Shown here: piece by piece, positions 27,960 to 37,795 of the stretch | Layout of the letters: every line of letters starts with the position of its first letter | How positions within the stretch are numbered: the first letter of the stretch is position 1 | From: Fidelibacterota bacterium | GTDB taxonomy: Bacteria; Fidelibacterota; Marinisomatia; Marinisomatales; TCS55 | Assembly (NCBI GenBank): GCA_004124385.1 | Contig: SCKN01000001.1 | Coordinates: 340,606 to 404,605, forward strand | Length of the DNA stretch: 64,000 nt | Direction of reading: 5' to 3' | The notes under the pieces: generated by a model | What the model was told of the DNA's origin: nothing | Database searches by the model: none | The model's input: the letters and a program-made list of their open reading frames with translations, nothing else | Translations under genes and position numbers: made by a program

Positions 27960-28931
27960 TTACGCAGGATCCTTTAAATATGTATCTACATCCATTCCAA
28001 AATTAAGACCCATTTCATCCAATTTTTCAACGAGTTCTGTAAGAGATTTACGGCCAAAGTTTTTGTACTTCAACATTTCGCTTTCTTCTTTCTTCACCAT
28101 TTCATAAATGAATTTAATACCAGCTGCCTGGAGACAATTGTGGCTCCGTACAGACAGTTCCATTTCGTCGATAGTACGTTTAAGAAGAGTTCTGACTTGT
28201 AAATCTTCTTCGCTTACACCTTGAGATACTTCAAGAATTTCAGGATTTGCAATCGCTTCTACGTATCTTAAATGGTCAACCATTACAGATGCAGCATGAC
28301 TGATGGCGTCTTGTGGATTGATAGATCCATCTGTTTCAACAGAAATAGTCAATATTTCAATAGGATCTTTTGCACCGGGAACCGGGCTGACATCATAGGT
28401 TACTTTTGTCACAGGATTAAAAATACTATCAATCGCCAATGTTCCAACAGGAGCATTAGGCAATTCATTTTCTTCAGAAGGAACATAGCCTTTGCCAATA
28501 CCGATTCGTAATTCAATATCTAATTTTGAATCTTTATTCAATTCTGTGATATAATGATCTCCATTAAGAATTTCGAATTGATCACTGCCTTTCTGTATAT
28601 CTTTAGCTGTGAATTTTCCAGGTCCTTTGATAGATAGAGTTAATTTATCAGGATCATTTTCCATCAATTTAAATCTGACGCCTTTTAAGTTTTGAATAAT
28701 ATCACACACATCTTCGCGAATACCTTTTATTGTTGAATAGGCATGTTGGACGCCATCGATACGTATATTAGTAATTGCAGCACCTGGGATGCATGTCAAT
28801 AAAATACGACGCAGTGAATTACCCAATGTAATTCCATATCCTCTTTCTAGAGGCTGCAATGTAAATGTACCTGCAGTGTCTGTTAGGTTTGTGTCATCAA
28901 TTTTAACTTGTATATCGAGTGTATTAGCCAT
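27960..28931 (-). CDS. rpoA: RNA polymerase alpha subunit
   Basis: 323 residues. The N-terminal domain (about 1-230) carries LQPLERGYGITLGNSLRR and LTCIPGAAITNI, needed for dimerisation and polymerase assembly. The C-terminal domain (about 250-315) shows LSVRSHNCL and GRKSLTELVEKL, which contact promoter UP elements and activators. It sits between rpsD and rplQ as in the typical alpha operon. Confidence 0.97.
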   Translation of the reverse strand: MANTLDIQVKIDDTNLTDTAGTFTLQPLERGYGITLGNSLRRILLTCIPGAAITNIRIDGVQHAYSTIKGIREDVCDIIQNLKGVRFKLMENDPDKLTLSIKGPGKFTAKDIQKGSDQFEILNGDHYITELNKDSKLDIELRIGIGKGYVPSEENELPNAPVGTLAIDSIFNPVTKVTYDVSPVPGAKDPIEILTISVETDGSINPQDAISHAASVMVDHLRYVEAIANPEILEVSQGVSEEDLQVRTLLKRTIDEMELSVRSHNCLQAAGIKFIYEMVKKEESEMLKYKNFGRKSLTELVEKLDEMGLNFGMDVDTYLKDPA

Positions 28932-28953
28932 GTATATAATGCCCTTATTTTAA

Positions 28954-29571
28954 TTATTTAGAATATAATTCTACGACCATTTGTTCATTCACTAGAACCT
29001 GCATATCTTCACGTTCTGGAATTGCAATCATACTTCCGGTCATTTTTGCTTTATCCAATTCCAACCAAGGTAAATCAATATCACCTTTAATACGTTTCAT
29101 GGAATCAAGGATAAGATCTATTTTTTTACTACGTGCACGAACTTGAATCGCATCGCCAGGCTTTACAGAAAATGAAGCTATATTGACCTTACGATTGTTT
29201 ACTAGAAAATGCCCATGGTTCACCAATTGTCTTGCAGCTGCGCGAGTTGGAGCAAACCCCAAACGATAGACAATATTATCTAAACGTTGTTCTAAAAGCT
29301 GCATCAAATTTGTTCCAGTTTCACCAGTCATTTTATCTGCTTTTTTAAAATAATTACGGAATTGCTTTTCCAATACTCCATACAATATTTTAATTTTTTG
29401 TTTTTCCCGTAGCTGTGTTCCATAATTAGACAATCTGCGGCGTCTGGATTGGCCATGTTGACCCGGTCCGTATGGTTTACGATTTAAAATGCGGTCATAT
29501 TTTGGATTTCCAAAAATATTTTCACCAAATTTACGAACGAGTTTTCCTTTAGGTGTTTTTAATTTTGCCAT
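28954..29571 (-). CDS. rpsD: 30S ribosomal protein S4 (zinc-free form)
   Basis: 205 residues. The S4 RNA-binding core LEQRLDNIVYRLGFAPTR and RQLVNHGHFLVNN is present. The N-terminus reads FGENIFGNPKY and NRKPYGPGQHG, without the four-cysteine zinc site seen in many S4 proteins, so this is the C-minus form. S4 is a primary 16S rRNA assembly protein; in E. coli it also represses its own operon. Confidence 0.96.
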   Translation of the reverse strand: MAKLKTPKGKLVRKFGENIFGNPKYDRILNRKPYGPGQHGQSRRRRLSNYGTQLREKQKIKILYGVLEKQFRNYFKKADKMTGETGTNLMQLLEQRLDNIVYRLGFAPTRAAARQLVNHGHFLVNNRKVNIASFSVKPGDAIQVRARSKKIDLILDSMKRIKGDIDLPWLELDKAKMTGSMIAIPEREDMQVLVNEQMVVELYSK

Positions 29572-29586
29572 TATTCTATCCCCGCC

Positions 29587-29982
29587 TTAAACACGACGCT
29601 TTTTAGGTGGACGACAACCGTTATGTGGTAAAGGTGTCACATCCTTAATTGAAAGAATTTCCAGACCCGCTGCCGCTAAAGCACGAATTGCTGATTCGCG
29701 ACCGGATCCAGGTCCTTTGATTCGAACATCTATTCTTAATAAACCCATATTTTTCCCTACTAATCCAACTTTATCAGCAGCCATGGTAGCAGCATAAGCT
29801 GTACTTTTACGAGATCCTTTAAAACCAGATGTACCAGCCGTTGACCAAGCAATCACATTACCATAACTATCTGTTAGAGTAATATGTGTGTTATTGAATG
29901 TTGCTTTAATATGAGCAATTCCGTTCGGTTCAACGGATTTCTTTTTAGATTTTTTCTTTACTGTACCTTTTTGACTAGCCAA
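29587..29982 (-). CDS. rpsK: 30S ribosomal protein S11
   Basis: 131 residues. After a basic lysine-rich lead (KKKSKKK), the S11 core [28 protein letters not shown] and [16 protein letters not shown] is clear. S11 lines the platform near the mRNA exit region. It lies 4 bp after rpsM and 15 bp before rpsD. Confidence 0.96.
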   Translation of the reverse strand: MASQKGTVKKKSKKKSVEPNGIAHIKATFNNTHITLTDSYGNVIAWSTAGTSGFKGSRKSTAYAATMAADKVGLVGKNMGLLRIDVRIKGPGSGRESAIRALAAAGLEILSIKDVTPLPHNGCRPPKKRRV

Positions 29983-29986
29983 TTAA

Positions 29987-30376
29987 TTATCCTTTCTTTT
30001 CCACTGTACCTTTACCTAAACCAATTGTACGCTTTTTACCTTTTCGTGTTCGGGCATTAGTTTTTGTTCGTTGACCATTAACCGGTAATCCTCGACGATG
30101 ACGAATGCCTTTATAAGAGCCAACATCTTTCAAACGCTTAATATTCATCGCCATTTCAGATCGAGCTTGACCTTCAATTTTTATTTCTAATTTGGTGATA
30201 GCATCACGAATAGCAATCACTTGTTTTTCTTTTAAATCTTTTACACGAATATTCTCATCAACCTTTGCTTCTGTACAAATTGCTTTAGCTTTGGTTAACC
30301 CAATCCCATAAATGTAACATAGGGAAAATGCGACTTTTTTATCGCGAGGAATATCGATACCAGCAATACGAGCCAA
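29987..30376 (-). CDS. rpsM: 30S ribosomal protein S13
   Basis: 129 residues. [15 protein letters not shown] starts the protein, then a helix-two-turn-helix region; [17 protein letters not shown] and [10 protein letters not shown] give the basic C-terminus that reaches the P-site tRNA and subunit bridge B1. It is 9 bp downstream of rpmJ, so no long S4-regulated leader precedes it. Confidence 0.96.
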   Translation of the reverse strand: MARIAGIDIPRDKKVAFSLCYIYGIGLTKAKAICTEAKVDENIRVKDLKEKQVIAIRDAITKLEIKIEGQARSEMAMNIKRLKDVGSYKGIRHRRGLPVNGQRTKTNARTRKGKKRTIGLGKGTVEKKG

Positions 30377-30385
30377 ATTATACTC

Positions 30386-30499
30386 CTAACCTTGTCTCTG
30401 TTTGTGTTTTGGATTTTCACAGATTACCAATACCACACCTTTGCGGCGGATAATCTTGCACTTGGTACACATTTTTTTAACGGATGGACGTACTTTCAT
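30386..30499 (-). CDS. rpmJ: 50S ribosomal protein L36 (zinc-ribbon form)
   Basis: A 37-residue gene read directly from the sequence: [16 protein letters not shown] then [20 protein letters not shown]. Cys11, Cys14, Cys27 and His32 form the C-x2-C-x12-C-x4-H zinc site, so this is the C-plus form. It lies between infA (5 bp) and rpsM (9 bp), the normal place. Confidence 0.96.
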   Translation of the reverse strand: MKVRPSVKKMCTKCKIIRRKGVVLVICENPKHKQRQG

Positions 30500-30504
30500 A
30501 ATTC

Positions 30505-30732
30505 CTACTTTTGACGGTAAATAATTCTACCTCTATTTAGATCATAAGGTGACACTTCTAACGTTACTACATCTCCAGGTAACATTTTTATATAATGCAT
30601 ACGCATTTTTCCACTTACATGAGCCAAAACAATGTGTTTTTGGTCTCCAATTTCTATCTCAACTCTAAATGTTGCATTGGGCAATGTTTCTTTAACAATA
30701 CCATCGATTGTTATAGGTTGTTCTTTAGCCAT
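30505..30732 (-). CDS. infA: Translation initiation factor IF-1
   Basis: 75 residues, a single S1-type OB fold: [41 protein letters not shown] and [15 protein letters not shown]-1 occupies the 30S A site during initiation. Its ATG shares one base with the map stop. Confidence 0.96.
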   Translation of the reverse strand: MAKEQPITIDGIVKETLPNATFRVEIEIGDQKHIVLAHVSGKMRMHYIKMLPGDVVTLEVSPYDLNRGRIIYRQK

Positions 30733-31484
30733 TACGCATTACCCATGGTCAAAATTTTTGGCCCATCTGCAAGAATTGCAATGGTATGCTCAAAATGAGC
30801 AGATGATTTCCCATCTCTTGTTTTAATTGTCCAACCATCAGAATCAGTAAAAATATCTTTAGAGCCTAAATTAATCATAGGTTCAATCGCTATGCACATT
30901 CCTTCTTGCAATTGAACACCTTGTTTAGGCATTCCATAATTAGGCACCTGCGGTTCCTCATGGAGAGCTGTGCCAATGCCGTGGCCAACTAATTCACGAA
31001 CGACAGAAAATCCTTCTGCCTCAACAAATGTTTGGATGGTATAACCAATGTCTGAAACATAATTTCCAGGTTTTGCTTCTTTAATACCTTTCATTAAAGA
31101 TTCACGTGTAATATTCATCAATTTTTGTTTTTCAGAACTAATATTCCCTACAGCAAACGTTCTGGCAGAATCTCCGAAATAACCTTTCTTCTCGGCTCCA
31201 CAATCAATACCTACAATTTGGCCATCTTGCAATGTCCGTTTTGAAGGAATTCCATGCACAACTTCTTCATCAATCGAAATACAAAGAGTTGCAGGAAAGC
31301 CCATATAACCTTTAAAAGCGGGGCGTGCTCCTTTTGAACGTATAAACTCTTCAGCCATTGAATCTAATTCTAATAAATCCATTCCTGGCTTCACATAACT
31401 CGTCAGCATATCCAAAGTATCTGCAACTATTTGGCAGCTTTCAGCAATTAATTCAATTTCTCTTTCTGTACGAACGCGAACCAT
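30732..31484 (-). CDS. map: Type I methionine aminopeptidase
   Basis: 250 residues. Removes N-terminal Met from nascent proteins. The five metal ligands are visible: Asp in VGIDCGA and Asp in YFGDSARTF, His in [13 protein letters not shown], Glu in CIAIEPMI and Glu in [20 protein letters not shown] is typical. It is one base from secY and from infA at either end; adk, which often lies here, is absent. Confidence 0.96.
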   Translation of the reverse strand: MVRVRTEREIELIAESCQIVADTLDMLTSYVKPGMDLLELDSMAEEFIRSKGARPAFKGYMGFPATLCISIDEEVVHGIPSKRTLQDGQIVGIDCGAEKKGYFGDSARTFAVGNISSEKQKLMNITRESLMKGIKEAKPGNYVSDIGYTIQTFVEAEGFSVVRELVGHGIGTALHEEPQVPNYGMPKQGVQLQEGMCIAIEPMINLGSKDIFTDSDGWTIKTRDGKSSAHFEHTIAILADGPKILTMGNA

Positions 31485-32821
31485 TACATACGCCTCCGAC
31501 CACGAATTTTCCCTTTGGATAAAAATCCATCATAATGGCGCATCAACAGATGTGATTCAACTTGCTGAAGAGTATCAAGTGAAACACCCACAATAATTAA
31601 CAAACTCGTTCCGCCAAAAAATGATGCTAAATCATATCCCACATCCATAGCATTCATAAGGATATATGGAAAAATAGCTACAAATGCCAAAAAGAATGAT
31701 CCGGGTAAAGTGACTCGTGTCAAAATATTATCAATATAATCTGCTGTCTTTTTTCCTGGTCTTATACCGGGGATAAATCCACCGTGTTGTTTCATCTGTG
31801 TTGAAACCTGAACTGGGTCAAAAGCTATAGCAGTATAAAAATAAGTGAAGAAAACAATCAATGTTCCAAAGACAAACCAATAAAACGGGTGATCAAAAGA
31901 AAACCAGCGCATGACACCCTGCATGAATTCACTATCCACAAAAAACATGGCAATTGTGCTTGGCAAAAACATAATAGACTGTGCAAAAATAATGGGCATA
32001 ACACCTGCTGTATTTACTCGTAAAGGAATATGTGTTGATTGGCCACCATACACTTTACGTCCGACGACTTTTTTGGCATACTGCACAGGAATTTTACGTG
32101 TCCCTTGGGTTAAAAATACCACAAAAGCGATAATGACAAACATGATTCCCAATAGTATTAATTCTGACAGAATATTGCGCACACCTTCATTAATCATAGC
32201 TACTTCACTAATAATTACTGTGGGGAGTCGAGACATGATACCAATCATGATAATTAAGGAAATTCCATTTCCAATTCCTCGCTCGGTAATCCGCTCGCCT
32301 AACCACATCAAAAGCATTGTGCCAGTTACAATTGTAATAATTGCCCCAAATTTGAATCCTAATCCTGGAATTGCAACTACAGCAATAGTTCCAGCTGCAG
32401 AACTTGCTGTCATTGATTCAAGAAAAACTGTAACACTATACGCCTGAAAAATTGCAATGAGAACTGTTCCATATCGTGTTATTTGTGTAATTTTTTTTCG
32501 TCCCGCTTCACCTTCTTTCTGCAAGCGTTGAAAATAAGGAACAACTGTTCCCATTAACTGAATCATAATTGAAGCAGAAATATAGGGCATTATTCCAAGA
32601 GCAAATAATGTTGCTTTTTGGAATGCACCTCCAGCAAACATATCGAATAGCCCGAAGAGGGTATTTTGCATAGACTCAAAAGCCACACGAAGAGCTTCTC
32701 CATTTACACCTGTAATTGGAATATGAGCTCCAAGTCGAACAACCACTAAAACTCCAAAAGTAAATAAAATTCTCTTCCGGAGTTCAGGGATGCTAAAAAC
32801 GTTTTTGATTTTATCAATCAT
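31484..32821 (-). CDS. secY: Preprotein translocase channel SecY
   Basis: 445 residues, about ten membrane helices. The N-terminal cytoplasmic lead IPELRKRILFT, the plug/TM2 text FDMFAGGAFQKATLFALGIMPYISASI, and ERGIGNGISLI are conserved SecY blocks; SecG and SecE of the same channel are also in the window. The start overlaps rplO by 4 bp (ATGA). Confidence 0.97.
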   Translation of the reverse strand: MIDKIKNVFSIPELRKRILFTFGVLVVVRLGAHIPITGVNGEALRVAFESMQNTLFGLFDMFAGGAFQKATLFALGIMPYISASIMIQLMGTVVPYFQRLQKEGEAGRKKITQITRYGTVLIAIFQAYSVTVFLESMTASSAAGTIAVVAIPGLGFKFGAIITIVTGTMLLMWLGERITERGIGNGISLIIMIGIMSRLPTVIISEVAMINEGVRNILSELILLGIMFVIIAFVVFLTQGTRKIPVQYAKKVVGRKVYGGQSTHIPLRVNTAGVMPIIFAQSIMFLPSTIAMFFVDSEFMQGVMRWFSFDHPFYWFVFGTLIVFFTYFYTAIAFDPVQVSTQMKQHGGFIPGIRPGKKTADYIDNILTRVTLPGSFFLAFVAIFPYILMNAMDVGYDLASFFGGTSLLIIVGVSLDTLQQVESHLLMRHYDGFLSKGKIRGRRRM

Positions 32822-33258
32822 TGGACGGTAACTGATCCACCTACTTTTTCAATTTTTTCTTTTGCAGTTGCACTAAAAGTACTTGCTATAATATTCACTT
32901 TTCGTGAAAGTTCACCATTTGCTAATATTTTAATTGGCTGTAAAGCAGAACGCACTAAACCATTATCCTTCAATACTTGTCCATCGATATCTTTATCTTT
33001 CAATTTTTCAATTGCAGTTAAGTTCACAACTTGGAATGTTTTTTTAAACATATGGTTTGAAAAACCACGTTTAGGCAAACGACGCTGCAATTGCATTTGC
33101 CCACCTTCAAACCAAGCTAATGATTTACTACCACTACGTGAATGATAGCCTTTTTCGCCTCTACCGCCTGTACGACCTAAACCGGTTCCAGGTCCACGTC
33201 CACGGCGTTTAGTATTTTTTACGGCACCGATTGTTGGTTTAATTTCACCGAGTTTCAT
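32818..33258 (-). CDS. rplO: 50S ribosomal protein L15
   Basis: 146 residues. The glycine/arginine-rich N-terminus KRRGRGPGTGLGRTGGRGEKG threads into 23S rRNA; EGGQMQLQRRLPKRGF is the L15 signature. It meets rpmD at one base and secY by a 4-bp overlap. Confidence 0.95.
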   Translation of the reverse strand: MKLGEIKPTIGAVKNTKRRGRGPGTGLGRTGGRGEKGYHSRSGSKSLAWFEGGQMQLQRRLPKRGFSNHMFKKTFQVVNLTAIEKLKDKDIDGQVLKDNGLVRSALQPIKILANGELSRKVNIIASTFSATAKEKIEKVGGSVTVQ

Positions 33259-33446
33259 TAGACTTCCTCTACCTTCACCAAAAAGTTCACTGTATTGATC
33301 ATACCGCGAATAATGTCCGTATCACTATGTTCAACAATTTGATTTATTTTTTTCAAGCCCAAGGCGTCTAAAGTTGCCTTTTGATAGGGTCGTCTTCCGA
33401 TTCTACTACGGACTTGCGTTATACGAAGTGTTTTTGTTTTAGCCAT
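33258..33446 (-). CDS. rpmD: 50S ribosomal protein L30
   Basis: 62 residues, a single small L30 domain: [13 protein letters not shown], then [15 protein letters not shown] and [15 protein letters not shown]30 is missing from some bacteria; here it is intact between rpsE and rplO. Confidence 0.93.
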   Translation of the reverse strand: MAKTKTLRITQVRSRIGRRPYQKATLDALGLKKINQIVEHSDTDIIRGMINTVNFLVKVEEV

Positions 33447-33449
33447 AAT

Positions 33450-33953
33450 TTAACTGAATACTTCTTTAATTGTTATGCCCCGTTTATTAGCAATAGCAAC
33501 TGCATCTTGTAAATTTTGAAGAGCATTAATTGTTGCCCTCACAACATTCAAAACATTATTAGAACCATAACGCTTTGACAAGATATTATGGACTCCCACT
33601 TGCTCCATAACATGACGGACAGCTGCACCGGCAATAATACCTGTACCAGGAGAAGCAGGTTTTAACATTACCCTACTGGCTCCGTGTTTACCCGTAATTT
33701 TATGAGGAATTGTACCATTTAAGATTGATGCCCTAAAAATATTTCGTTTTGCATCATCTTTTGCTTTTGAAATACTGCCCATGACATCATTTGCTTTACC
33801 CAAGCCAATGCCAACATGACCTTTTCCATCACCTACCACAACTAATGTAGAAAAACGAAAACGTTTTCCACGAGAGGTAACTTTTGCGACTCGATTGATA
33901 CGAACGACTGCTTCTTCTTTAAGATCTAATTCTGCTGGATTAATAATTGCCAA
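33450..33953 (-). CDS. rpsE: 30S ribosomal protein S5
   Basis: 167 residues. The double-stranded-RNA-binding part FSTLVVVGDGKGHVGIGLGKA and the C-terminal GAAVRHVMEQVGVHNILSKRYGS and NVVRATINAL are typical. S5 helps ribosomal accuracy. It lies 3 bp before rpmD and 11 bp after rplR. Confidence 0.96.
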   Translation of the reverse strand: MAIINPAELDLKEEAVVRINRVAKVTSRGKRFRFSTLVVVGDGKGHVGIGLGKANDVMGSISKAKDDAKRNIFRASILNGTIPHKITGKHGASRVMLKPASPGTGIIAGAAVRHVMEQVGVHNILSKRYGSNNVLNVVRATINALQNLQDAVAIANKRGITIKEVFS

Positions 33954-33964
33954 TGAAAACTCCT

Positions 33965-34336
33965 TTAAAAAACCAATCCGCCTTCACGTGCACCATCAGC
34001 TAATGCTTTGACGCGACCGTGATAAGGGAAACCATTTCTATCAAATACTACTTTTTCAATATCTTTTGCTTTAGCTTTAACTGCAAGTTCCTCGCCGACT
34101 AATTTGCTCTGCTCCACTTTACTTTCTGCTTTCTTCAATTTTGATTGCAAATTCTTATCCAAAGTAGAAGCTGATACAAGTGTAGCATCTTGTGAATCAT
34201 CAATAATTTGAGCAGAAATATTTTTCAAGCTGCGTGATACTACCAAACGAAATCGCTCCGGATGAAACCGATTTTTCCTTTTACTACGATTACGTCTGCG
34301 TTCATAACGAATTTTTTTATCTGAAATTTTACTCAT
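33965..34336 (-). CDS. rplR: 50S ribosomal protein L18
   Basis: 123 residues. [33 protein letters not shown] gives the 5S rRNA-binding region (written here as its key blocks only: [18 protein letters not shown]), and [21 protein letters not shown] ends as expected. It follows rplF after 3 bp. Confidence 0.94.
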   Translation of the reverse strand: MSKISDKKIRYERRRNRSKRKNRFHPERFRLVVSRSLKNISAQIIDDSQDATLVSASTLDKNLQSKLKKAESKVEQSKLVGEELAVKAKAKDIEKVVFDRNGFPYHGRVKALADGAREGGLVF

Positions 34337-34339
34337 TGA

Positions 34340-34882
34340 TTAACCACCTGTGGCAATTGTTTTGCCTTGTTTAGAGCGGACATATTCATCTTTATAACGA
34401 ATCCCTTTTCCTTTATACGGCTCTGGTTTTCTAAAAGAACGAATTTTTGCAGATACTTCACCAACAAGTTGCTTATCTATACCAGAAACAGTTATTTCTG
34501 TCCTCTTTGCTGTAATTTCAATTCCTTCTGGAGGATCAAAATAAATGTCATGTGAATATCCCAAAACTAATTGCAATCTATTTCCTTGCATATTGGCTTG
34601 ATATCCTATCCCTCTTAATTCTAAATCTTTTGTATAACCATCAGACACACCCTGCATTGCGTTTGCTATTAACATACGTGTGGTGCCATGTATGGATCTG
34701 TCAAGTTTATTGTCTGATGCACGAGACACGACAATCTTGTTGTCATTTTGCTCAACTTTAATGGCAGAATGCACAATAACCTGCAGTTCACCTTTTGGAC
34801 CTTTTACCTTAACCGATCCCTGTTGAATTTCGACAGTAGTATTTTCAGGTAGTGTAATGGGTTGTTTTCCTATTCTTGACAT
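34340..34882 (-). CDS. rplF: 50S ribosomal protein L6
   Basis: 180 residues, two repeats of the L6 fold. SRIGKQPITLPENT starts it, and the signature KPEPYKGKGIRYKDE near the C-terminus binds the sarcin-ricin region. Between rpsH (4 bp) and rplR (3 bp). Confidence 0.96.
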   Translation of the reverse strand: MSRIGKQPITLPENTTVEIQQGSVKVKGPKGELQVIVHSAIKVEQNDNKIVVSRASDNKLDRSIHGTTRMLIANAMQGVSDGYTKDLELRGIGYQANMQGNRLQLVLGYSHDIYFDPPEGIEITAKRTEITVSGIDKQLVGEVSAKIRSFRKPEPYKGKGIRYKDEYVRSKQGKTIATGG

Positions 34883-34886
34883 ATTC

Positions 34887-35285
34887 TTACCAAACGTTGC
34901 ATATTATTTCACCACCTACACCAAACTTTTTTGCCATTTTATTTGAAATGACACCTTTTGATGTAGACATAATAGAGATTCCTAATCCATCGAGTACTCG
35001 GGGAAGTTCTTTTTTCCCTTTATACACACGCAAACCAGGTTTACTTACTCTTTCAATGACTGAAATGACCGGTTTTCCCTGATAATCATATTTCAGAAAA
35101 ACGCGAATCTGTTTGCGACCATTATCATCAATCAAAATAAAATCTTCGATATATTTTTCTTCTTTCAGAATAAAAACGATTCGTTTCTTTTCATTCGAAG
35201 ACGGAATATCTACCCATCGCTTGCCGGCACGTAAACCGTTACGTATCCGTGTCAGTAAGTCAGCAATTGGATCTGTCATACTCAT
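34887..35285 (-). CDS. rpsH: 30S ribosomal protein S8
   Basis: 132 residues. MTDPIADLLTRIRNG and the C-terminal ISTSKGVISNKMAKKFGVGGE are S8 hallmarks. S8 is a primary 16S rRNA binder and, in E. coli, the repressor of the spc operon at the rplE start. Confidence 0.96.
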   Translation of the reverse strand: MSMTDPIADLLTRIRNGLRAGKRWVDIPSSNEKKRIVFILKEEKYIEDFILIDDNGRKQIRVFLKYDYQGKPVISVIERVSKPGLRVYKGKKELPRVLDGLGISIMSTSKGVISNKMAKKFGVGGEIICNVW

Positions 35286-35299
35286 TTAATCTATTCTCC

Positions 35300-35485
35300 T
35301 TACCAGCTTGCCTTAGTAATACCAGGAATTTCACCTTTTAAGGCCATTTCACGAAAACAAATTCGACATAATCCAAACTTGCGCAAATAACCAGCAGCTC
35401 GACCACAGTTAAAACAACGGTTATATCCCCGCGATGAAAACTTTGGTTTTCTTTTTGCTTTAATAATCAGTGATTTTTTTGCCAT
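35300..35485 (-). CDS. rpsN: 30S ribosomal protein S14, type Z (zinc)
   Basis: 61 residues, the short S14 form. Cys pairs in [10 protein letters not shown] and LCRICFRE form the C-x2-C-x12-C-x2-C zinc site. ATG shares one base with the rplE stop. No second, zinc-free S14 was seen. Confidence 0.96.
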   Translation of the reverse strand: MAKKSLIIKAKRKPKFSSRGYNRCFNCGRAAGYLRKFGLCRICFREMALKGEIPGITKASW

Positions 35486-36201
35486 TAAGCAGCCTCAACA
35501 ATTTCATCTGTTTTAACAGGTTTTTCTCTTAAAGGAAAGCCGAATTCTTTTAGTAACCAATAAGCTTCATCATCCGAATTCGATGAAGTAGCAATTGTAA
35601 TATCCATACCGCGAATTGAATGAATTTTATCATAATCTATTTCGGTAAAAACAATTTGTTCTTTAACACCAAAGGAATAGTTCCCCTTTCTATCAAACGA
35701 TTTAAACGAAAGGCCATTGAAATCACGCGTTCGTGGAAGAGCAATAGAAATAAGCCTTTCAAGAAACTCGTACATACGATTTCCACGCAATGTAACCTTA
35801 CAACCAACCGGAAAACCTTTACGAATTTTAAAGTTTGATATATCTTTCCGTGAGCGCGTAACAACTGTTTTTTGGCCCGTAATCGCTGTCAATTCTTCAA
35901 CGGCATTTTCAAGCGCTTTAGGATTAAGCTTTGCATCGCCTATGCCCATATTGAGAGAAATAACAGAAATATGCGGCACTTCCATTACATTTTTATAATC
36001 AAAACGCTTCATCAATGCAGATACAATTTCATCTTTATATTTCTTTTTCAAGTTTGGCATGTACGTTTCATTCCTTGACGTGATCTTTTTAGATGCCGTT
36101 TTTTTAGCAGCAGCTTTTTTAGGTGCAGTCTTTTTAGCTGACCTCTTTTTAGCTACAGTTTTTTGCTTCTTCGGCACTTCGCTTGATTCTTTCTTTGCCA
36201 T
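35485..36201 (-). CDS. rplE: 50S ribosomal protein L5 with Lys/Ala-rich N-terminal extension
   Basis: 238 residues, against about 180 for the family. L5 proper begins near residue 48 ([13 protein letters not shown]) and shows [17 protein letters not shown] and [17 protein letters not shown]; it binds 5S rRNA. The added first 47 residues are made mostly of Lys, Ala, Ser and Thr in [13 protein letters not shown]-type repeats, like the tails of histone H1-like proteins. The long start leaves a 4-bp gap to rplX, matching the tight spacing of the operon; starting at residue 48 would leave a 145-bp hole, though an AGGAA lies before it, so a shorter second product cannot be excluded. Confidence 0.93.
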   Translation of the reverse strand: MAKKESSEVPKKQKTVAKKRSAKKTAPKKAAAKKTASKKITSRNETYMPNLKKKYKDEIVSALMKRFDYKNVMEVPHISVISLNMGIGDAKLNPKALENAVEELTAITGQKTVVTRSRKDISNFKIRKGFPVGCKVTLRGNRMYEFLERLISIALPRTRDFNGLSFKSFDRKGNYSFGVKEQIVFTEIDYDKIHSIRGMDITIATSSNSDDEAYWLLKEFGFPLREKPVKTDEIVEAA

Positions 36202-36205
36202 AATT

Positions 36206-36511
36206 CTACTCTAACTCTTCACCTGTTTTGGCAACAATTCTTACTTTGCGACCATTTTCTAAAATTTTATACCCAACTCGCGTTGTTTTTCCTTTGTGGA
36301 CGGGTAGCATATTCGAAATATGTATAGGAGCCTCTTTTTCTACAAAACCACCTGCTGGGTTTTCTTGAGAAGGACGCGTTGCCCTTTTAATCAAATTGAC
36401 TCCTTCAACTATCACTCTATCAGATTCAAGAAAAATATGAAGCACTTTACCTTCCGATCCCTTGTGGTTACCACTGATAATACGAACCTTCATCCCCTTC
36501 TTAATATGCAC
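36206..36511 (-). CDS. rplX: 50S ribosomal protein L24
   Basis: 101 residues with an N-terminal KOW motif: [18 protein letters not shown], then [16 protein letters not shown] and [16 protein letters not shown]24 starts 50S assembly. One base shared with rplN. Confidence 0.96.
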   Translation of the reverse strand: MHIKKGMKVRIISGNHKGSEGKVLHIFLESDRVIVEGVNLIKRATRPSQENPAGGFVEKEAPIHISNMLPVHKGKTTRVGYKILENGRKVRIVAKTGEELE

Positions 36512-36879
36512 TATAATACCTCCGGCGCCATCGAAATAATTTTCATATAGCCAACATCACGCAATTCTCTAGCAACAGGACCAAAAATACGTGTACCTCG
36601 TGGTTCACCAGCACTATCTAGTAATACAGCCGCATTATCATCAAAACGAATATATGAACCGTCTTTTCGACGAATTTCTTTCTTTGTTCGTACAACAACT
36701 GCTCGTGATACGTCACCTTTTTTTACCATTCCGTTTGGAATCGCATTTTTTACAGTAATAACAATAATGTCACCCACGGTTGCATAACGCCGCTTGGAGC
36801 CACCAATAATTTTGAAACATAAAATTTCTTTAGCTCCTGTATTATCTGCAACTTTTAATCTTGTCTCTTGCTGAATCAC
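36511..36879 (-). CDS. rplN: 50S ribosomal protein L14
   Basis: 122 residues, the standard length. [18 protein letters not shown] and the C-terminal [15 protein letters not shown] are typical. L14 forms part of bridge B8 and the RsfS silencing site. Confidence 0.97.
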   Translation of the reverse strand: MIQQETRLKVADNTGAKEILCFKIIGGSKRRYATVGDIIVITVKNAIPNGMVKKGDVSRAVVVRTKKEIRRKDGSYIRFDDNAAVLLDSAGEPRGTRIFGPVARELRDVGYMKIISMAPEVL

Positions 36880-36885
36880 AATTTT

Positions 36886-37146
36886 CTATCCAATTTTTAC
36901 CGATTCACGAATAATTTCACTCACCTGCCAACGTTTTCTTTTACTCATCGGCCTAATTGATGTGATGCGAACAATATCACCTTCTTTTGGTACTACACTA
37001 GCTACATGAACCATATACTTACGTGAACTATTTATAATTTTTTTATACACTTTATGTTGGATACGACGAACAACTTTCACAACAATAGTTTTGTCCATTT
37101 TTGTACTTACTACTTCACCAGTGAGAGAATGTCTTTTACGTTCCAT
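36886..37146 (-). CDS. rpsQ: 30S ribosomal protein S17
   Basis: 86 residues, OB fold: LTGEVVSTKMDKTIVVKV and the IVRITSIRPMSKRKRW block of S17. Gap of 6 bp to rplN and 2 bp to rpmC. Confidence 0.96.
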   Translation of the reverse strand: MERKRHSLTGEVVSTKMDKTIVVKVVRRIQHKVYKKIINSSRKYMVHVASVVPKEGDIVRITSIRPMSKRKRWQVSEIIRESVKIG

Positions 37147-37148
37147 AG

Positions 37149-37364
37149 TTATTTTGAACCCTTTTCTTCTCGAACACCCAATTTAAATTCATGCATTACA
37201 GTTTTAATTTGGGCAATTTCTTTTCTTATATGTTTAATTTGTAAAGGATTTTCTAATTGTTGTAAAGATTTCTGGAAACGCAGATTTTGCAATGCTTCCA
37301 TATCATCATGGAGTTTTACATCTAATTCAATCAATGTCATTTCATTTAATTCAGAACGCTTCAT
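37149..37364 (-). CDS. rpmC: 50S ribosomal protein L29
   Basis: 71 residues, a two-helix protein: LNEMTLIELDVKLHD, then NLRFQKSLQQLENPLQIKHIRKEIA. L29 lies by the exit tunnel and helps dock SRP and trigger factor. Overlaps rplP by one base. Confidence 0.94.
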   Translation of the reverse strand: MKRSELNEMTLIELDVKLHDDMEALQNLRFQKSLQQLENPLQIKHIRKEIAQIKTVMHEFKLGVREEKGSK

Positions 37365-37777
37365 CAGATGTCTCTCCGTTCAACAATTTTTGTCTTTAAA
37401 GGCAATTTATGAGATGCATTGGTGAATGCCAATTCCATCTCTTCACGACTAACACCTTCCACTTCAAATATAATCCTTCCGGGTTTTACAACCGCTACCC
37501 AGTATTCTGGCGTACCCTTACCTTTACCCATACGAGTTTCAGCAGGTTTCTTTGTAATTGGTTTGTCTGGAAAAATACGAATCCACATTTTACCCGTTTT
37601 ACGAACTACTCTTGAAATTGTAATACGGGCTGCTTCTATTTGGCGAGCAGTAACCCACCCCGGTTCAATTGCTTTTAAACCATAGGTACCAAATGACACT
37701 TCAGCGCCACGCATGGCCATACCTCGACGATTACCCCGATGATGACGACGAAATTTTACTTTTCTGGGTTCTAACAT
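37364..37777 (-). CDS. rplP: 50S ribosomal protein L16
   Basis: 137 residues. [39 protein letters not shown] and [16 protein letters not shown] are L16 blocks; the protein helps position A-site tRNA. Gap of 18 bp from rpsC. Confidence 0.97.
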   Translation of the reverse strand: MLEPRKVKFRRHHRGNRRGMAMRGAEVSFGTYGLKAIEPGWVTARQIEAARITISRVVRKTGKMWIRIFPDKPITKKPAETRMGKGKGTPEYWVAVVKPGRIIFEVEGVSREEMELAFTNASHKLPLKTKIVERRDI

Positions 37778-37795
37778 AACGTTTATTAAACCTAT

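Noticed and set aside
31911-32447. 178-codon plus-strand frame opposite secY
   Set aside because: Lies wholly inside a clear secY; hydrophobic codon bias of secY produces an open complement.
36060-36061. Downstream ATG (36060) as the only rplE start
   Set aside because: It would leave a 145-bp hole in an otherwise tightly packed operon; kept only as a possible second start.
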